Positions 14,451 through 22,924 of a stretch of DNA of 32,513 nt are shown piece by piece (within the stretch, counting starts at the first letter, position 1; each line of letters opens with the position of its first letter). The notes under the pieces were generated by a model. That model saw only the letters and a list, made by a program, of their open reading frames with translations, did no database searches and was not told the DNA's origin. A program made the translations under genes and the position numbers. The DNA is from an uncultured Methylococcaceae bacterium. GTDB lineage: Bacteria > Pseudomonadota > Gammaproteobacteria > Methylococcales > Methylococcaceae. The stretch covers positions 1 to 32,513 of the forward strand of contig CAIZPP010000200.1 in NCBI GenBank assembly GCA_903934875.1. The letters are read 5' to 3'.

Positions 14451-16717
14451 CATGGGTTAATTATTTTTGATATAAAAATGACTATTAATATGATCACTAC
14501 TGACCACCCTACAGCAATAAATATCCATTCAAAGAATGATCTGATTTTTTTAAAAAATATTAGTAATCTTGACGTTTTATTCGTAGTTGGAAATATCGTT
14601 ACCTGCTCAGACGATTTTGCTCCCTGCATTTTTGATGATGTTGTTTGTCGAATAGCTACCAGTAGTTCTGGAATATGCTCGCTTCGTCGCCAATCCAAAC
14701 AATCTAGCTTGATAAGCTCTATGCAACGTTGCTCGGCTAGTGACCAATTGCCTTCTGTTTTAGCGCTCACGGCTTCATCAATTAAACGGTCTAGTTGCCT
14801 CTCTCTAGCTTTTAAATTTTCAAGTTTTTCAAATAACGTCCGCGCATATGCGTCTTTAGGTGTAAGTCCAAATGCAATTTGATATGATTGCTGGGCCTCA
14901 TCAGTATATCCGCCGTTCTGAAACGCCTCACCAAGCCTAGTCCAAGTCTGCGGGATGGTATGTACTGGCAAAGCAATACCAGCCATCAATTTTTCTAAGG
15001 CGTTCATAAAAGTGATCGTACCGGAAGCTTCGCCGATGTTGACTTTTTCCATTATCAAGCGCTCCAATCTGCGATAAACAGGTTCGACCGTCCCACTGAC
15101 AGGGTTTAGCCTCAGAGCCTCACCATAGAGTTGATATGCCGCATCGAAAGCCCCTTTCACCAATTCCCTATCCGCCTGCGCAAGCACTATGTGCGCCACG
15201 GCACTAAGCGATTCTTCATGATGGGGTGATAGTTTGAGCGCAGCATTGAAATCATCCAGTGCTTCCCCTTCTTGCCCTTCAGCCAACATTTTATGACCGC
15301 GACCCAACAAGGCCCGCACCAACCCATCCCGTGCACTTATTTCGTCAATCCGATAGGCTTTTTCATATTCTGTGATGGCTGTGTCCAGATTGCCTAATTC
15401 ATACTCGACCTGGGCCAAACCGAGTTGCGCCCCGCTGTGGTTGGGATTGACTTTCAAGGCACTACGGTAGTCGTCGCGGGCATCTTCCAAATTGCCTTGC
15501 TCTTGCGCCTCCCGACCATTCTCATACAAGCGCACGGCGCGTTGGCTGATATAGTCCACATCACGGCGCACACTGTCCAGCGGGTGCTGCTTGCGTATCC
15601 ATAAGCGCAGCAATTCGATTTTGAAGCGGAAACCATCCGTTGAGTCCGTCAGACGTTCTAGGATATCCCAGTCCACCAGCCGGTCGGGGGCATCTTTGAG
15701 TTCTAAGCCGGTCAACACAATGCGGCGGCGCTCAAGGATTTGGCGGATTGCGTCTTGGGTGGCAATGCCGTCCTCTTCGGCAACATGGGCGAGGGCCGAC
15801 ATGATGAAACGCTCTGCGCGAGGCAATCCATCCCAAAACCAATTCAGTGCGCCGTGGCCGCTTTCCATCGCCGCATCAATCCGGGTTTGCACGAGTTCCG
15901 GGGTGATGTTACGCATCTGGCTGGCTTTAGCTTGGTTGTAAACCTCATAGCAAATCAATTGTGTCAGATAAGGATGTCCAGCGGTCAATTTGAGTATCGC
16001 ACCCACGGCGGCATCAGAATACTCAAGGATATGTTGCGTCGGCAGCGCAATCAATTCGCGGACTTCATCGGCTTTCAGCAGGCCGACACGCTGGTACATG
16101 GCTTGCTTGAAAATCGATTGGTAGCGGGTGGTCAGTTCTTCAATACGCCGACCGACGACGAACAGAAAGGCCAGTTGGCTTTCATGTTGGATTAGTTCGT
16201 TGAGATAGGGGAACAAGGTATGGGAGGATGCATCTGCGCTGGCTTGCTGGTCGTCGCCCAATACGTCAAATTCATCGAATAACAGCAATAGCCTTCGGTC
16301 ATGGAGTGGTTCGGCCAAGCCCGGTAAGAAGTTTTCTCTGAACCAGGCTTGTGCATCCGGAATGTCACGGGGAGGGGCATCGGTCTTCAACGCCTTAGCA
16401 ATGCTACGGGCCAATTGCAGCAAGACTTCGTCCAGCGCCAGCCCCGACTTGCCTTGCAAATCGAAATATACCGGCACCATCGCTAACCGACCTCGGACGC
16501 GGCGGGCAATTTGGTGCAGCAGCGAGGTCTTGCCGACCCGGCGCTGGCCGAACAACACGATGACATTTTGCTGGGCGGCTTCCAAGGCATTTTCCACCGC
16601 CGCAAAGGTTTCGCCGCGCCCATAGAAACCGAGTTCGCCGGTCAGGGGTGCGCCAATGACGTAAGGATTGGGTGGGAAGGCAGTGGGTTTTGTCTCGGAT
16701 GCCGATGCTTCGTTCAT
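14450..16717 (-). CDS. STAND-like ATPase with TPR repeats and C-terminal membrane anchor
   Basis: A 755-residue protein. The N-terminal NPYVIGAPLTGELGFYGR signature precedes an AAA/STAND NTPase with Walker A GQRRVGKT (57-64), Walker B LLLLFDEFD (143-151) and a helical extension. Residues about 390-560 hold TPR units (for example YENGREAQEQGNLEDARDDYRSALKVNPNHSGAQLGLA and LGRGHKMLAEGQEGEALDDFNAALKLSPHHEESL), followed by more helical repeats to about 680. A hydrophobic segment (FIAVGWSVVIILIVIFISKII, about 732-752) anchors the C-terminus. It shares its N-terminal motif with the TIR-ATPase; here the TIR effector is replaced by a TPR platform and a membrane helix. Its function is unknown; a membrane-linked sensor in the defence island is plausible. 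Confidence 0.82.
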   Translation of the reverse strand: MNEASASETKPTAFPPNPYVIGAPLTGELGFYGRGETFAAVENALEAAQQNVIVLFGQRRVGKTSLLHQIARRVRGRLAMVPVYFDLQGKSGLALDEVLLQLARSIAKALKTDAPPRDIPDAQAWFRENFLPGLAEPLHDRRLLLLFDEFDVLGDDQQASADASSHTLFPYLNELIQHESQLAFLFVVGRRIEELTTRYQSIFKQAMYQRVGLLKADEVRELIALPTQHILEYSDAAVGAILKLTAGHPYLTQLICYEVYNQAKASQMRNITPELVQTRIDAAMESGHGALNWFWDGLPRAERFIMSALAHVAEEDGIATQDAIRQILERRRIVLTGLELKDAPDRLVDWDILERLTDSTDGFRFKIELLRLWIRKQHPLDSVRRDVDYISQRAVRLYENGREAQEQGNLEDARDDYRSALKVNPNHSGAQLGLAQVEYELGNLDTAITEYEKAYRIDEISARDGLVRALLGRGHKMLAEGQEGEALDDFNAALKLSPHHEESLSAVAHIVLAQADRELVKGAFDAAYQLYGEALRLNPVSGTVEPVYRRLERLIMEKVNIGEASGTITFMNALEKLMAGIALPVHTIPQTWTRLGEAFQNGGYTDEAQQSYQIAFGLTPKDAYARTLFEKLENLKARERQLDRLIDEAVSAKTEGNWSLAEQRCIELIKLDCLDWRRSEHIPELLVAIRQTTSSKMQGAKSSEQVTIFPTTNKTSRLLIFFKKIRSFFEWIFIAVGWSVVIILIVIFISKIINP

Positions 16718-16810
16718 GATGGCTGGTCAATGATTTCCTGTTTCCGCTGGCTGCCATTATCAACGAGGGATGCCAGGGTTTCAATAGCTGGCAATCCAAC
16801 ATCACCTATA

Positions 16811-16888
16811 GGGGAGTGCAAGGCCTGCCTTGCATTTAGTTGCTTGCAAGGCAGGCCTTGCACTCCCGCATCACTGTTAATCCCACCA
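16811..16888. repeat. GATTAAAAGTGATGC MITE, copy B (shortened)
   Basis: Only the central palindrome (GTGCAAGGCCTGCCTTGC and its inverse) and the right end CGCATCACTGTTAAT remain. The left terminal repeat is missing. Confidence 0.75.
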
Positions 16889-16894
16889 GCATAC

Positions 16895-17092
16895 TACAGC
16901 AATTCTCATTTTGAGCCAAGGAGTGAGAAATAGCCCGTCATTCCGGTCATGGATGCTGTAATCCAGCGACCATGGATGGCAAACGTGTGATTATGATGGG
17001 CTTAAATCCGTTGTCTTGTTACCGTCCTTGGCCTGGATTTCGGCATCCCTACCGAAATGACGGGTCTTTGAGCCAAACTGAGGATTGCCGCA
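16895..17092. repeat. dispersed element with about 45-bp imperfect terminal repeats
   Basis: The left end GCAATTCTCATTTTGAGCC continues into CCCGTCATTCCGGTCATGGATGC. The inverted right end reads GCAATCCTCAGTTTGGCTC, then CCCGTCATTTCGGTAGGGATGC. Non-coding. Together with the MITE copy it fills the gene-free stretch 16718-17155. Confidence 0.7.
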
Positions 17093-17155
17093 AGCAGCCA
17101 AACCGGTATTTCTCTGGTATGATTCCGGCATTTGCATCAGCAGTGTGAGTTTAAT

Positions 17156-17713
17156 ATGGCTCTTACCGAAACGCCGGTTTGTGATTTTGGCCGCAAGGCC
17201 CCCGACTTTTCCCTGCCGGGAATCGACGGCAAGACGTGGACTTTGCAGGATTGCCTAGGCGAGAACGGCCTTTTGGTGATGTTCATCTGCAACCACTGCC
17301 CTTATGTGAAGGCGGTGCAGGAACGCCTAGTGCGTGATGCAACTGACTTGCTGGCCTTGGGTGTGAACACCGTCGCCATCCAGCCGAACGACCCCACCGA
17401 TTACCCCGAAGACTCTTTCGACAATATGAAAATTGTCGCCGAGCGCTTCGCTTTTCCTTTTCCCTATCTATACGACGCAACCCAAACCGTTGCCAAGGCT
17501 TACGGGGCAGTCTGCACGCCGGATTTTTTCGGTTACAACCGCAAGCTTGAACTGCAATACCGGGGGCGCATTGATGCCAGCCGCAAAGAGACCGCCCCGG
17601 CCGAGGTGCGCCGCGATCTGTTTGAGGCCATGCGGCAAGTGGCTTTGACTGGCTCTGGCCCTGCCGAGCAGTTCATCAGCGTCGGCTGCTCCATCAAATG
17701 GCGCGACTCATAA
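17156..17713 (+). CDS. thioredoxin-fold AhpC/TSA-type redox protein
   Basis: A 185-residue thioredoxin-fold protein of the peroxiredoxin/TlpA-like group. It starts with the typical FGRKAPDFSLPGIDGKTWTL and has the CNHCPYV motif (Cys45, Cys48), a CxxC disulfide pair rather than a lone peroxidatic cysteine, followed by VAIQPNDPTDYPEDSFDNMK and a conserved cis-Pro region (VCTPDFFGYN). No signal peptide, so cytoplasmic. These proteins are usually annotated as thioredoxin family without a defined substrate. The ATG at 17156 is preceded by a weak GTGAG; an in-frame start at 17132 would add eight residues that do not belong to the family. It stands alone between repeats. Confidence 0.88.
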   Translation: MALTETPVCDFGRKAPDFSLPGIDGKTWTLQDCLGENGLLVMFICNHCPYVKAVQERLVRDATDLLALGVNTVAIQPNDPTDYPEDSFDNMKIVAERFAFPFPYLYDATQTVAKAYGAVCTPDFFGYNRKLELQYRGRIDASRKETAPAEVRRDLFEAMRQVALTGSGPAEQFISVGCSIKWRDS

Positions 17714-17720
17714 TAGATGA

Positions 17721-17807
17721 CTGCGGTAGTAAAGCTACATTCGGTTTGCCCTCACCCCAACCCTCTCCCGGAGGGAGAGGGAGTTTAATGTGGCGTTACT
17801 ACCGCAG
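17721..17807. repeat. palindromic element upstream of pgk
   Basis: The ends CTGCGGTAGTAAAGCTACAT (17721-17740) and ATGTGGCGTTACTACCGCAG (17788-17807) are imperfect inverted repeats. The hairpin CTCTCCCGGAGGGAGAG lies in the middle. It sits between the redox gene and pgk and may end transcription of the former. Confidence 0.7.
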
Positions 17808-17884
17808 CACCCTATCAGCACACGTTTCACTTGGTAGCGGTCTCAACCGCGAATTATTTTCAACTTAAATCTTAGGAGACTTTA

Positions 17885-19066
17885 ATGACCTTCCTTCGTT
17901 TGGCCGATTTAGAAATCAAAGGCAAGCGTGTTTTCATCCGCTCTGACCTCAACGTACCCGTTAAAGAAGGCAAAGTGACCTCCGATGCCCGCATCACCGC
18001 GTCCATGCAAACTATTAACTATTGCCTCGCCGCAGGGGCCAAAGTCTTGGTGACCTCCCATCTAGGCCGGCCCACCGAAGGCGAATGGTCGGAGGAGAAC
18101 TCCCTCAAGCCGGTTGCTGACAACATCGCAGCACGGCTGGGCAAGCCCGTCCGTCTGATCAAGGATTGGGTCGATGGCGGCTTTGAAGTGGCGGAGGGTG
18201 AATTGGTGGTATTGGAAAACGTCCGCATCAACAAGGGCGAAAAGAAAAATGTCGATGAGACGGCAAAGAAATACGCCGCCTTGTGCGATGTGTTTGTGAT
18301 GGATGCCTTCGGCACCGCGCATCGTGCCGAGGCTTCCACGCATGGCGTTGCCAAATTCGCCCCCGTCGCCTGTGCCGGATTTCTAGTCGCCCAAGAATTG
18401 GAAGCCTTAGGCAAGGCGCTGGCCAACCCGGCCCGTCCGCTGGTCGCCATCGTCGGAGGCAGCAAGGTTTCGACCAAACTGACTGTGCTGGAATCCCTAT
18501 CTGAAAAATGCGAACAATTGGTGGTTGGCGGCGGCATCGCCAATACCTTCCTGAAAGCCGTCGGCAACAATATCGGCAAGTCGCTGAGCGAAAACGACTT
18601 GGTTCCCACCGCACTGGCCCTGATAGAAAAAATGCAGTCGCGCGGAGCCAGCGTACCCATCGCCGTGGACGTGGTGGTCGGCAAGAATTTTGCTGCCAAC
18701 GAACCGGCGGTGCTGAAGGATGCAACTGATGTGGCCGATGATGAAATGATTCTGGACATCGGCCCGAAATCCGCCCAGGAATTGGTCGATATAATCCTTA
18801 AAGCGGGCACTGTGGTCTGGAATGGCCCGGTTGGTGTTTTCGAGTTCGACCAGTTCGGCGAAGGCACCAAGGCGATTGCCAACGCCATCGCCGACACGAA
18901 AGCCTTCACCCTGGCCGGCGGCGGCGACACCATAGCAGCTATCCAGAAATACGGTATTTACGACAAGGTGTCCTATATTTCCACCGCCGGCGGGGCATTC
19001 TTGGAATATCTGGAAGGCAAGGTGTTGCCCGCCGTGGCTATATTGGAAGAACGCGCCAAAGGATAA
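17885..19066 (+). CDS. pgk: phosphoglycerate kinase
   Basis: Interconverts 1,3-bisphosphoglycerate and ADP with 3-phosphoglycerate and ATP in glycolysis and gluconeogenesis. The 393-residue length and signature [23 protein letters not shown] (about 15-37) are standard, as are SHLGRPTEG, the [10 protein letters not shown] hinge region, and the C-terminal nucleotide region [18 protein letters not shown] with [18 protein letters not shown] stands seven bases before the ATG. It is not next to gap, pyk or fba, its frequent partners. The stop codon TAA is the first three bases of a 35-bp dispersed repeat. Together with pfp further downstream it points to a pyrophosphate-linked glycolysis. Confidence 0.97.
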   Translation: MTFLRLADLEIKGKRVFIRSDLNVPVKEGKVTSDARITASMQTINYCLAAGAKVLVTSHLGRPTEGEWSEENSLKPVADNIAARLGKPVRLIKDWVDGGFEVAEGELVVLENVRINKGEKKNVDETAKKYAALCDVFVMDAFGTAHRAEASTHGVAKFAPVACAGFLVAQELEALGKALANPARPLVAIVGGSKVSTKLTVLESLSEKCEQLVVGGGIANTFLKAVGNNIGKSLSENDLVPTALALIEKMQSRGASVPIAVDVVVGKNFAANEPAVLKDATDVADDEMILDIGPKSAQELVDIILKAGTVVWNGPVGVFEFDQFGEGTKAIANAIADTKAFTLAGGGDTIAAIQKYGIYDKVSYISTAGGAFLEYLEGKVLPAVAILEERAKG

Positions 19067-19099
19067 AGCGTTTTCAACATCAAATAGTTACTTGATAGC
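19064..19099 (+). repeat. 35-bp dispersed repeat, copy 5 (contains pgk stop)
   Basis: Matches the copy at 4866-4900 at about 32 of 34 positions; its first three bases are the pgk stop codon. Confidence 0.8.
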
Positions 19100-19191
19100 G
19101 GCTTGGCAGCGCAGGATATTTGGTTAACTGGAAGGCTTAACTGGATATCCGATATTTAGTTATATTTTAAAGCTGAAAGCACTGCAAGTGA

Positions 19192-19313
19192 TAGGACTTA
19201 CGCAAAAACGTCTTCCAATGCCGTTCGCCCTGAGCCTGTCGAAGGGTGAACGACACTCGCAACGCCCCTTCATGCTTCGACAGGATCAGCACGAGCGGGG
19301 CTTTGCGTAATAT
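19192..19313. repeat. repeat with TTACGCAAA ends
   Basis: GGACTTACGCAAA on the left and TTTGCGTAAT on the right are inverted. The middle contains GTTCGCCCTGAGCCTGTCG, GAAGGGTGAAC and a partial inverse. Non-coding. It is part of the gene-free stretch 19100-19569, which also holds MITE copy C. Confidence 0.5.
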
Positions 19314-19421
19314 AAAGGTATGGCGAAAATAGCTTCTTGCACCGTAGGCCGGAATAAGCCCGTTTACGGGTGTTTCCGGCATACCTCCGGCAAGTGTGTG
19401 GTGGCTGACCGCGAAGTGGGG

Positions 19422-19548
19422 TGCGGTAAAAAAGGGATGCTGACGAACCGGCAGTCTTTGAATTTACACCGGGAGTGCAAGGCCTGCCTTGCCTTTAGAT
19501 GCATTCGCAAGGCAGGCCTTGCACTCCCGCATCACTTTTAATCGCAAC
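19422..19548. repeat. GATTAAAAGTGATGC MITE, copy C
   Basis: The left end is degraded (GTGCGGTAAAAAAGGGATGC). The TTTGAATTTACACCGGGAG segment, the GGCCTGCCTTGCC palindrome and the right end GCATCACTTTTAATCGC are intact. Confidence 0.8.
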
Positions 19549-19569
19549 GCCGTAGCGCCCAACTCGCTA

Positions 19570-20010
19570 CTATTCGCGTCCCGTCCGTTCAGACTGCCGA
19601 AGGGGTGCTACGGGCTGCTGGCCTGCGGGTTTCTTAGGTGCATCCTCGGCTGCTTTCTTGCTTAGCATATCGTCCCACGAGGTGTAATTTTTGAATTCTG
19701 GGTCGCCGGCGGCTATTTTAGCTTCCACCTCCTTGCGGGCTATGTCGATTATTTCATCGGGAGATTTCCCATCGACGGCTTTGGCAAAAGCGTTCTCCCC
19801 GTCTTGTGACCTAAATTTCTGCACCAAGCCAAAGGCTTCATCAAACGCATGGCGTGCTTCCGTAGTCATGTTATGCCTGACATCCTTCGACGATTGCATA
19901 ACTCTCTTATCTGTGGAACCATGCAAGGCCTGACTGTTAAACCTTTTCAGTACGGGTGGGGTGAAAAAGATAACCGCCAAAACCGCCATTACGGCGAGTA
20001 AAATTTTCAT
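19570..20010 (-). CDS. small envelope protein, possibly DUF6694-like
   Basis: A 146-residue protein with an N-terminal hydrophobic segment (ILLAVMAVLAVIFFTPPVL) that is a membrane anchor or uncleaved signal, then a charged helical domain (MTTEARHAFDEAFGLVQKF, VDGKSPDEIIDIARKEVEAKI) and a disordered Pro/Ala/Gln-rich tail. The order of a helix with a buried Phe followed by a DGK-x-x-DEII-x-x-A motif reminds me of DUF6694 lipoproteins, but there is no lipobox here. GGAG lies about eight bases before the ATG. It is divergent from the lipoprotein gene at 20153. Function unknown. Confidence 0.6.
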   Translation of the reverse strand: MKILLAVMAVLAVIFFTPPVLKRFNSQALHGSTDKRVMQSSKDVRHNMTTEARHAFDEAFGLVQKFRSQDGENAFAKAVDGKSPDEIIDIARKEVEAKIAAGDPEFKNYTSWDDMLSKKAAEDAPKKPAGQQPVAPLRQSERTGRE

Positions 20011-20152
20011 TAACCAATCTCCAATATGTTTGTTGTCGAAGCATTATATAATTCGTTGCTGCCGGTGTGCGGCAAAATTTGGACTTCATGAAAAGCGGAA
20101 GGTTCTCCGTTGGCGTATTTATCCACTGATATTATCGGCTAGACCAAAAAAC

Positions 20153-20542
20153 ATGAAATTAAAATTACTAGGATTGTCTCTGTTGGCTATGGTTTTGCTG
20201 GCCTGTACCTCCGACCTGTTTCTGATGAAAAGGGATGACACACTAAATGGGTATGGCTCCGCAATCCGCTGGGGCATTTTCGAGAAAGCGTTGGAATTCC
20301 AAAACCCTGCGCACAGGAAACGTTTGGATGAGGCTTGGCTGAAAAGCGTGCACATTTCATCTTACGACACGGTTTACTTGAAAGAGGATCCAAACAGTAA
20401 AGTTGTGGAGCAAACCGTCAACATCCATTATTATCTTGAACGGGATGGCATTGACAAATCCATCACTGACCGCCAAGTCTGGCGATTTGACGATGATAAG
20501 AACAAGTGGATGCTAGAAACTGACCTGCCCGCGTTCCGTTAA
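20153..20542 (+). CDS. small predicted lipoprotein
   Basis: From the ATG at 20153 the protein has 129 residues, starting with a lipoprotein signal (KLKLLGLSLLAMVLLACTSD) whose lipobox LLAC puts the modified cysteine at residue 18. The mature part is a compact alpha/beta domain ending in TDRQVWRFDDDKNKWMLETDLP, which suggests a small beta-sheet domain in the periplasm. A longer in-frame reading from 19961 would bury the signal peptide and is rejected. No Shine-Dalgarno sequence is clear. I do not recognise a named family. It directly precedes the RNase P RNA promoter. Confidence 0.7.
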   Translation: MKLKLLGLSLLAMVLLACTSDLFLMKRDDTLNGYGSAIRWGIFEKALEFQNPAHRKRLDEAWLKSVHISSYDTVYLKEDPNSKVVEQTVNIHYYLERDGIDKSITDRQVWRFDDDKNKWMLETDLPAFR

Positions 20543-20553
20543 GACAAACTGCT

Positions 20554-20583
20554 GTGGCAAAGTTCCTCCCCAACCGTTACACT
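20554..20583 (+). promoter_or_regulatory. probable rnpB promoter
   Basis: TACACT (20578-20583) as -10 and GTGGCA (20554-20559) as -35, with an 18-base spacer, place transcription start about six bases downstream, next to the first base of the P1 helix of RNase P RNA. Confidence 0.45.
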
Positions 20584-20587
20584 AAGC

Positions 20588-20955
20588 AAGGAGTCGGTTG
20601 GGCAGTCGCTGTCCGCGTTATGCGGAGGGAGGAAAGTCCGGGCTCCAAAGGGCTGGGTGCCAGATAATGCCTGGGAGGCGTGAGCCTACGGAAAGTGCCA
20701 CAGAAAATATACCGCCGGGCATCTTTTAAGATGTCGGGTAAGGGTGAAATGGTGCGGTAAGAGCGCACCGCGCTGCCGGCAACGGTAGCGGCAGGGTAAA
20801 CCCCACCCGGAGCAAGACCAAATAGGGGAGCATTGGGTTCGTCCCAAGCGCGTGGCCCGCGCGGTTCCCGGGTAGGTTGCTTGAGGCACTTGGTGACAAG
20901 TGTCCCAGATGAATGACTGTCCTAGACAGAACCCGGCTTACAGACCGACTCCACT
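20588..20955 (+). ncRNA. rnpB: RNase P RNA, bacterial type A
   Basis: Catalytic RNA of ribonuclease P, which removes 5' leaders from tRNA precursors. Landmarks in order: GAGGAAAGTCCGGGCTCC (CR I, about 20628-20645), AGGGTGCCAG, ACAGAAA, GGTAAGGGTGAAAT, GGTGCGGTAAGAGCGCACCG (about 20751-20770), GTAAACCCCACCCGGAGCAA, CCAAATAGGGG, GGGTAGG, GCTTGAG, CAGATGAATGACTGTC and ACAGAACCCGGCTTA (CR V). Helix P1 is formed by GGAGTCGGT (20590-20598) and ACCGACTCC (20944-20952), which fixes both ends. Length (about 365 bases) and order match the E. coli type. ORFs across it are not genes. Confidence 0.97.
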
Positions 20956-21011
20956 TTTAGATAACGTTAGTGTACCCATGACTCGGCTTAGAGGTCAGGG
21001 AATTGGTTCCC

Positions 21012-21206
21012 ATGAATAACTCGGAAATATTTAAGCGCCTAAAAATCGGCCTGTCTCTAGTGATAGGCCTTCTCATCGGCAAATTGGCTGCTTCGTGGAA
21101 TTGGGAAAACTACTCCGCGTTTTTCAGCGCTGGCTTTCTCGCCGGAGCCATAGGCACCCAAGGCGCGTTCCGGTTGTTTGAGCTTTGGCGGCAAAAATCA
21201 CTTTAG
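21012..21206 (+). CDS. small two-helix membrane protein
   Basis: A 64-residue protein with two predicted membrane helices (IGLSLVIGLLIGKLAASW and AFFSAGFLAGAIGTQGAFRLF) and charged ends. AGGGAA precedes the ATG at 21012; a TTG three codons earlier is also possible. Its end overlaps the end of the convergent batD by four bases. No family recognised; that it is expressed at all is an inference from its membrane-protein composition and ribosome binding site. Confidence 0.45.
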   Translation: MNNSEIFKRLKIGLSLVIGLLIGKLAASWNWENYSAFFSAGFLAGAIGTQGAFRLFELWRQKSL

Positions 21207-22924
21207 CGGTACATGGGTTCTAAACCAAGACCTTCTTTATGTCTCCCGTCCCCCCTCCCATCCAAGGCTTCCACGGCTAGCCATAGCGCAGCACCACTCC
21301 ACACCTCCAAGGCATTGCCGTAAAGCACACGGTTGAGATGTCTGGCTTCTTCCGCCAATTCCCCTCCGCCAAGGCTGGCGAGTCCGTCCAAGGTGGTAAA
21401 ACGCTGATCGGACCAGTATGCACTAGCCCATAGCAGCAATGCAGACCGTGCAGCGGCAGGGTCGTTATTGGAGCAGGCGAGCCGCAATGCTTTGCGGGCC
21501 TGGTCGAGCTTAAGGGATTGCTGCGCTTTTGCCTGTGACAGAGCTGGAGCCTTAGCTTTGCGGAGACTCCACCACCAAGCCAAGCCTGTGGAAAGCCAAC
21601 CTAGCCCTAGGCATAATGCCAGCCAGAACCACACATTGGCCGACACCTTCAGTGATGCATTGGGTCTTTCAGTGGTTTGAACCGGAACTGATTCCGCCGA
21701 AGCTTGCGGCACAGGGGTAACTGTAGCGGCTTGGCTCGATGCTTCGCCCGAGGCTTCCACGTTCAAGCTAGCCTCGGGAATCCGGGCAATTTCCAGCTTA
21801 TCGGTCTTCGTATTCCACCAGGGAATTTCCAGGGCGGGCAGCTTGAATTTGCCCGGTTTGGAGGGAATCAGCGCAGTTTTTTCCTGCCGGGTGCTGGAAA
21901 TGCCGGTGGACGGCAGCTTTTCCTCGTTGAGCGCGGGCTGGTCGGGATATTGCTTGATCGTCGGGTCTAAGCTGATATCGGCACCCAGCTCCGGTAGCAA
22001 GCCCTTAGTTGCACCCGTGGCACTCAAACTTAGGGTCCGGGTAAGCGGTTCGCCCGCTTTGGCCTGCGGCGGATTTTGCGGCCAGGTTTCCTCCAGTTTC
22101 AAGTCGGCTGCAGGCAGCCAATGCTTCCCGGTGAAAGCGGCAGGAATGGGGCGCACTTGCAAGTCGATGGCATCGGACTTTACCTGCACAGCGCGTGTTT
22201 GGGGGGCAAAAAATGACCGTCTGCCAACCTCCATTTGCGCGGTCAGACGCATCGGGTCCAGGCGCAACAGGCCGCTTTTTTGCGGAAACAGGGCGAATTT
22301 GCGTTCGATGACTGTGTAGTCGCGGCCATTCCGGGTGGTGCTATAGCGATGGTCGTCGTTTAGCCGTTCGATCAAAGCATCCTGGGCCACCGGTTCGCTC
22401 AAATCCGCACCTGCCACATTGACCCTCAGCAGTAACCTGACTGTATAAATCACCTGCGCTTGGACATACGGGTTTTTCGGCACCGCCTCCACTTCCAGTT
22501 TAATCTCAGGGTCATCGGTCGTGCCGCCCGGTATTGGGGCAGTGGCGTTACCCGCATCGATTACAGTCACCATGCTAGCTTGGCTGTGGTCGCTGCCAAA
22601 GGCAATGGACGGTATCGGAATAGCCCCTGGCCGTTTCGGGCTTAAGGTCAGCGTCCATTCCTGCTTCTTACTCATTTTTCCGTTGACAATGGAAAGCTGG
22701 CTACCCTGATTCTGGCCGAGAAGTTCAAAATCTTTCGCCAAGGGGCCAAAATCGGGGTCATCGTCCACACTCTCCTCGCTACTGAATACCAAATTGAAGG
22801 TTTCGTTCATGCGTACGGGATCACGATCCGGTACTGACTTAATGACGGCAGCTTGGACTGGAGTAACCATAAACAACAGCCATAAAAATAGGAAGAATAA
22901 GAACCGGCCATTTTGGAAAATCAC
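21203..22924 (-). CDS. BatD-like membrane protein
   Basis: BatD proteins belong to the Bat (Bacteroides aerotolerance) cluster and are anchored in the inner membrane with most of the chain in the periplasm. Here 573 residues start with a signal peptide (FLFFLFLWLLFMVTPVQA), followed by beta-sandwich repeats (DPVRMNETFNLVF, EWTLTLSPKRPGAIPIPSI, NPYVQAQVIYTVRLLLRV, FALFPQKSGLLRLDPMRL), a membrane helix near the C-terminal third (VWFWLALCLGLGWLSTGLAWWW) and a cytoplasmic helical tail. The GTG start overlaps the stop of the upstream vWA gene (GTGA), so both are translated as a unit. Its partners are normally MoxR, a DUF58 protein and BatA; none is visible here. Confidence 0.88.
   Translation of the reverse strand: MIFQNGRFLFFLFLWLLFMVTPVQAAVIKSVPDRDPVRMNETFNLVFSSEESVDDDPDFGPLAKDFELLGQNQGSQLSIVNGKMSKKQEWTLTLSPKRPGAIPIPSIAFGSDHSQASMVTVIDAGNATAPIPGGTTDDPEIKLEVEAVPKNPYVQAQVIYTVRLLLRVNVAGADLSEPVAQDALIERLNDDHRYSTTRNGRDYTVIERKFALFPQKSGLLRLDPMRLTAQMEVGRRSFFAPQTRAVQVKSDAIDLQVRPIPAAFTGKHWLPAADLKLEETWPQNPPQAKAGEPLTRTLSLSATGATKGLLPELGADISLDPTIKQYPDQPALNEEKLPSTGISSTRQEKTALIPSKPGKFKLPALEIPWWNTKTDKLEIARIPEASLNVEASGEASSQAATVTPVPQASAESVPVQTTERPNASLKVSANVWFWLALCLGLGWLSTGLAWWWSLRKAKAPALSQAKAQQSLKLDQARKALRLACSNNDPAAARSALLLWASAYWSDQRFTTLDGLASLGGGELAEEARHLNRVLYGNALEVWSGAALWLAVEALDGRGDGRHKEGLGLEPMYR

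Noticed and set aside
18019-18933. 304-residue minus-strand ORF inside pgk
   Set aside because: It is an antisense shadow of a clear pgk gene.
20577-20889. Minus-strand ORFs across 20577-20889
   Set aside because: They lie inside the RNase P RNA gene and follow no protein family.
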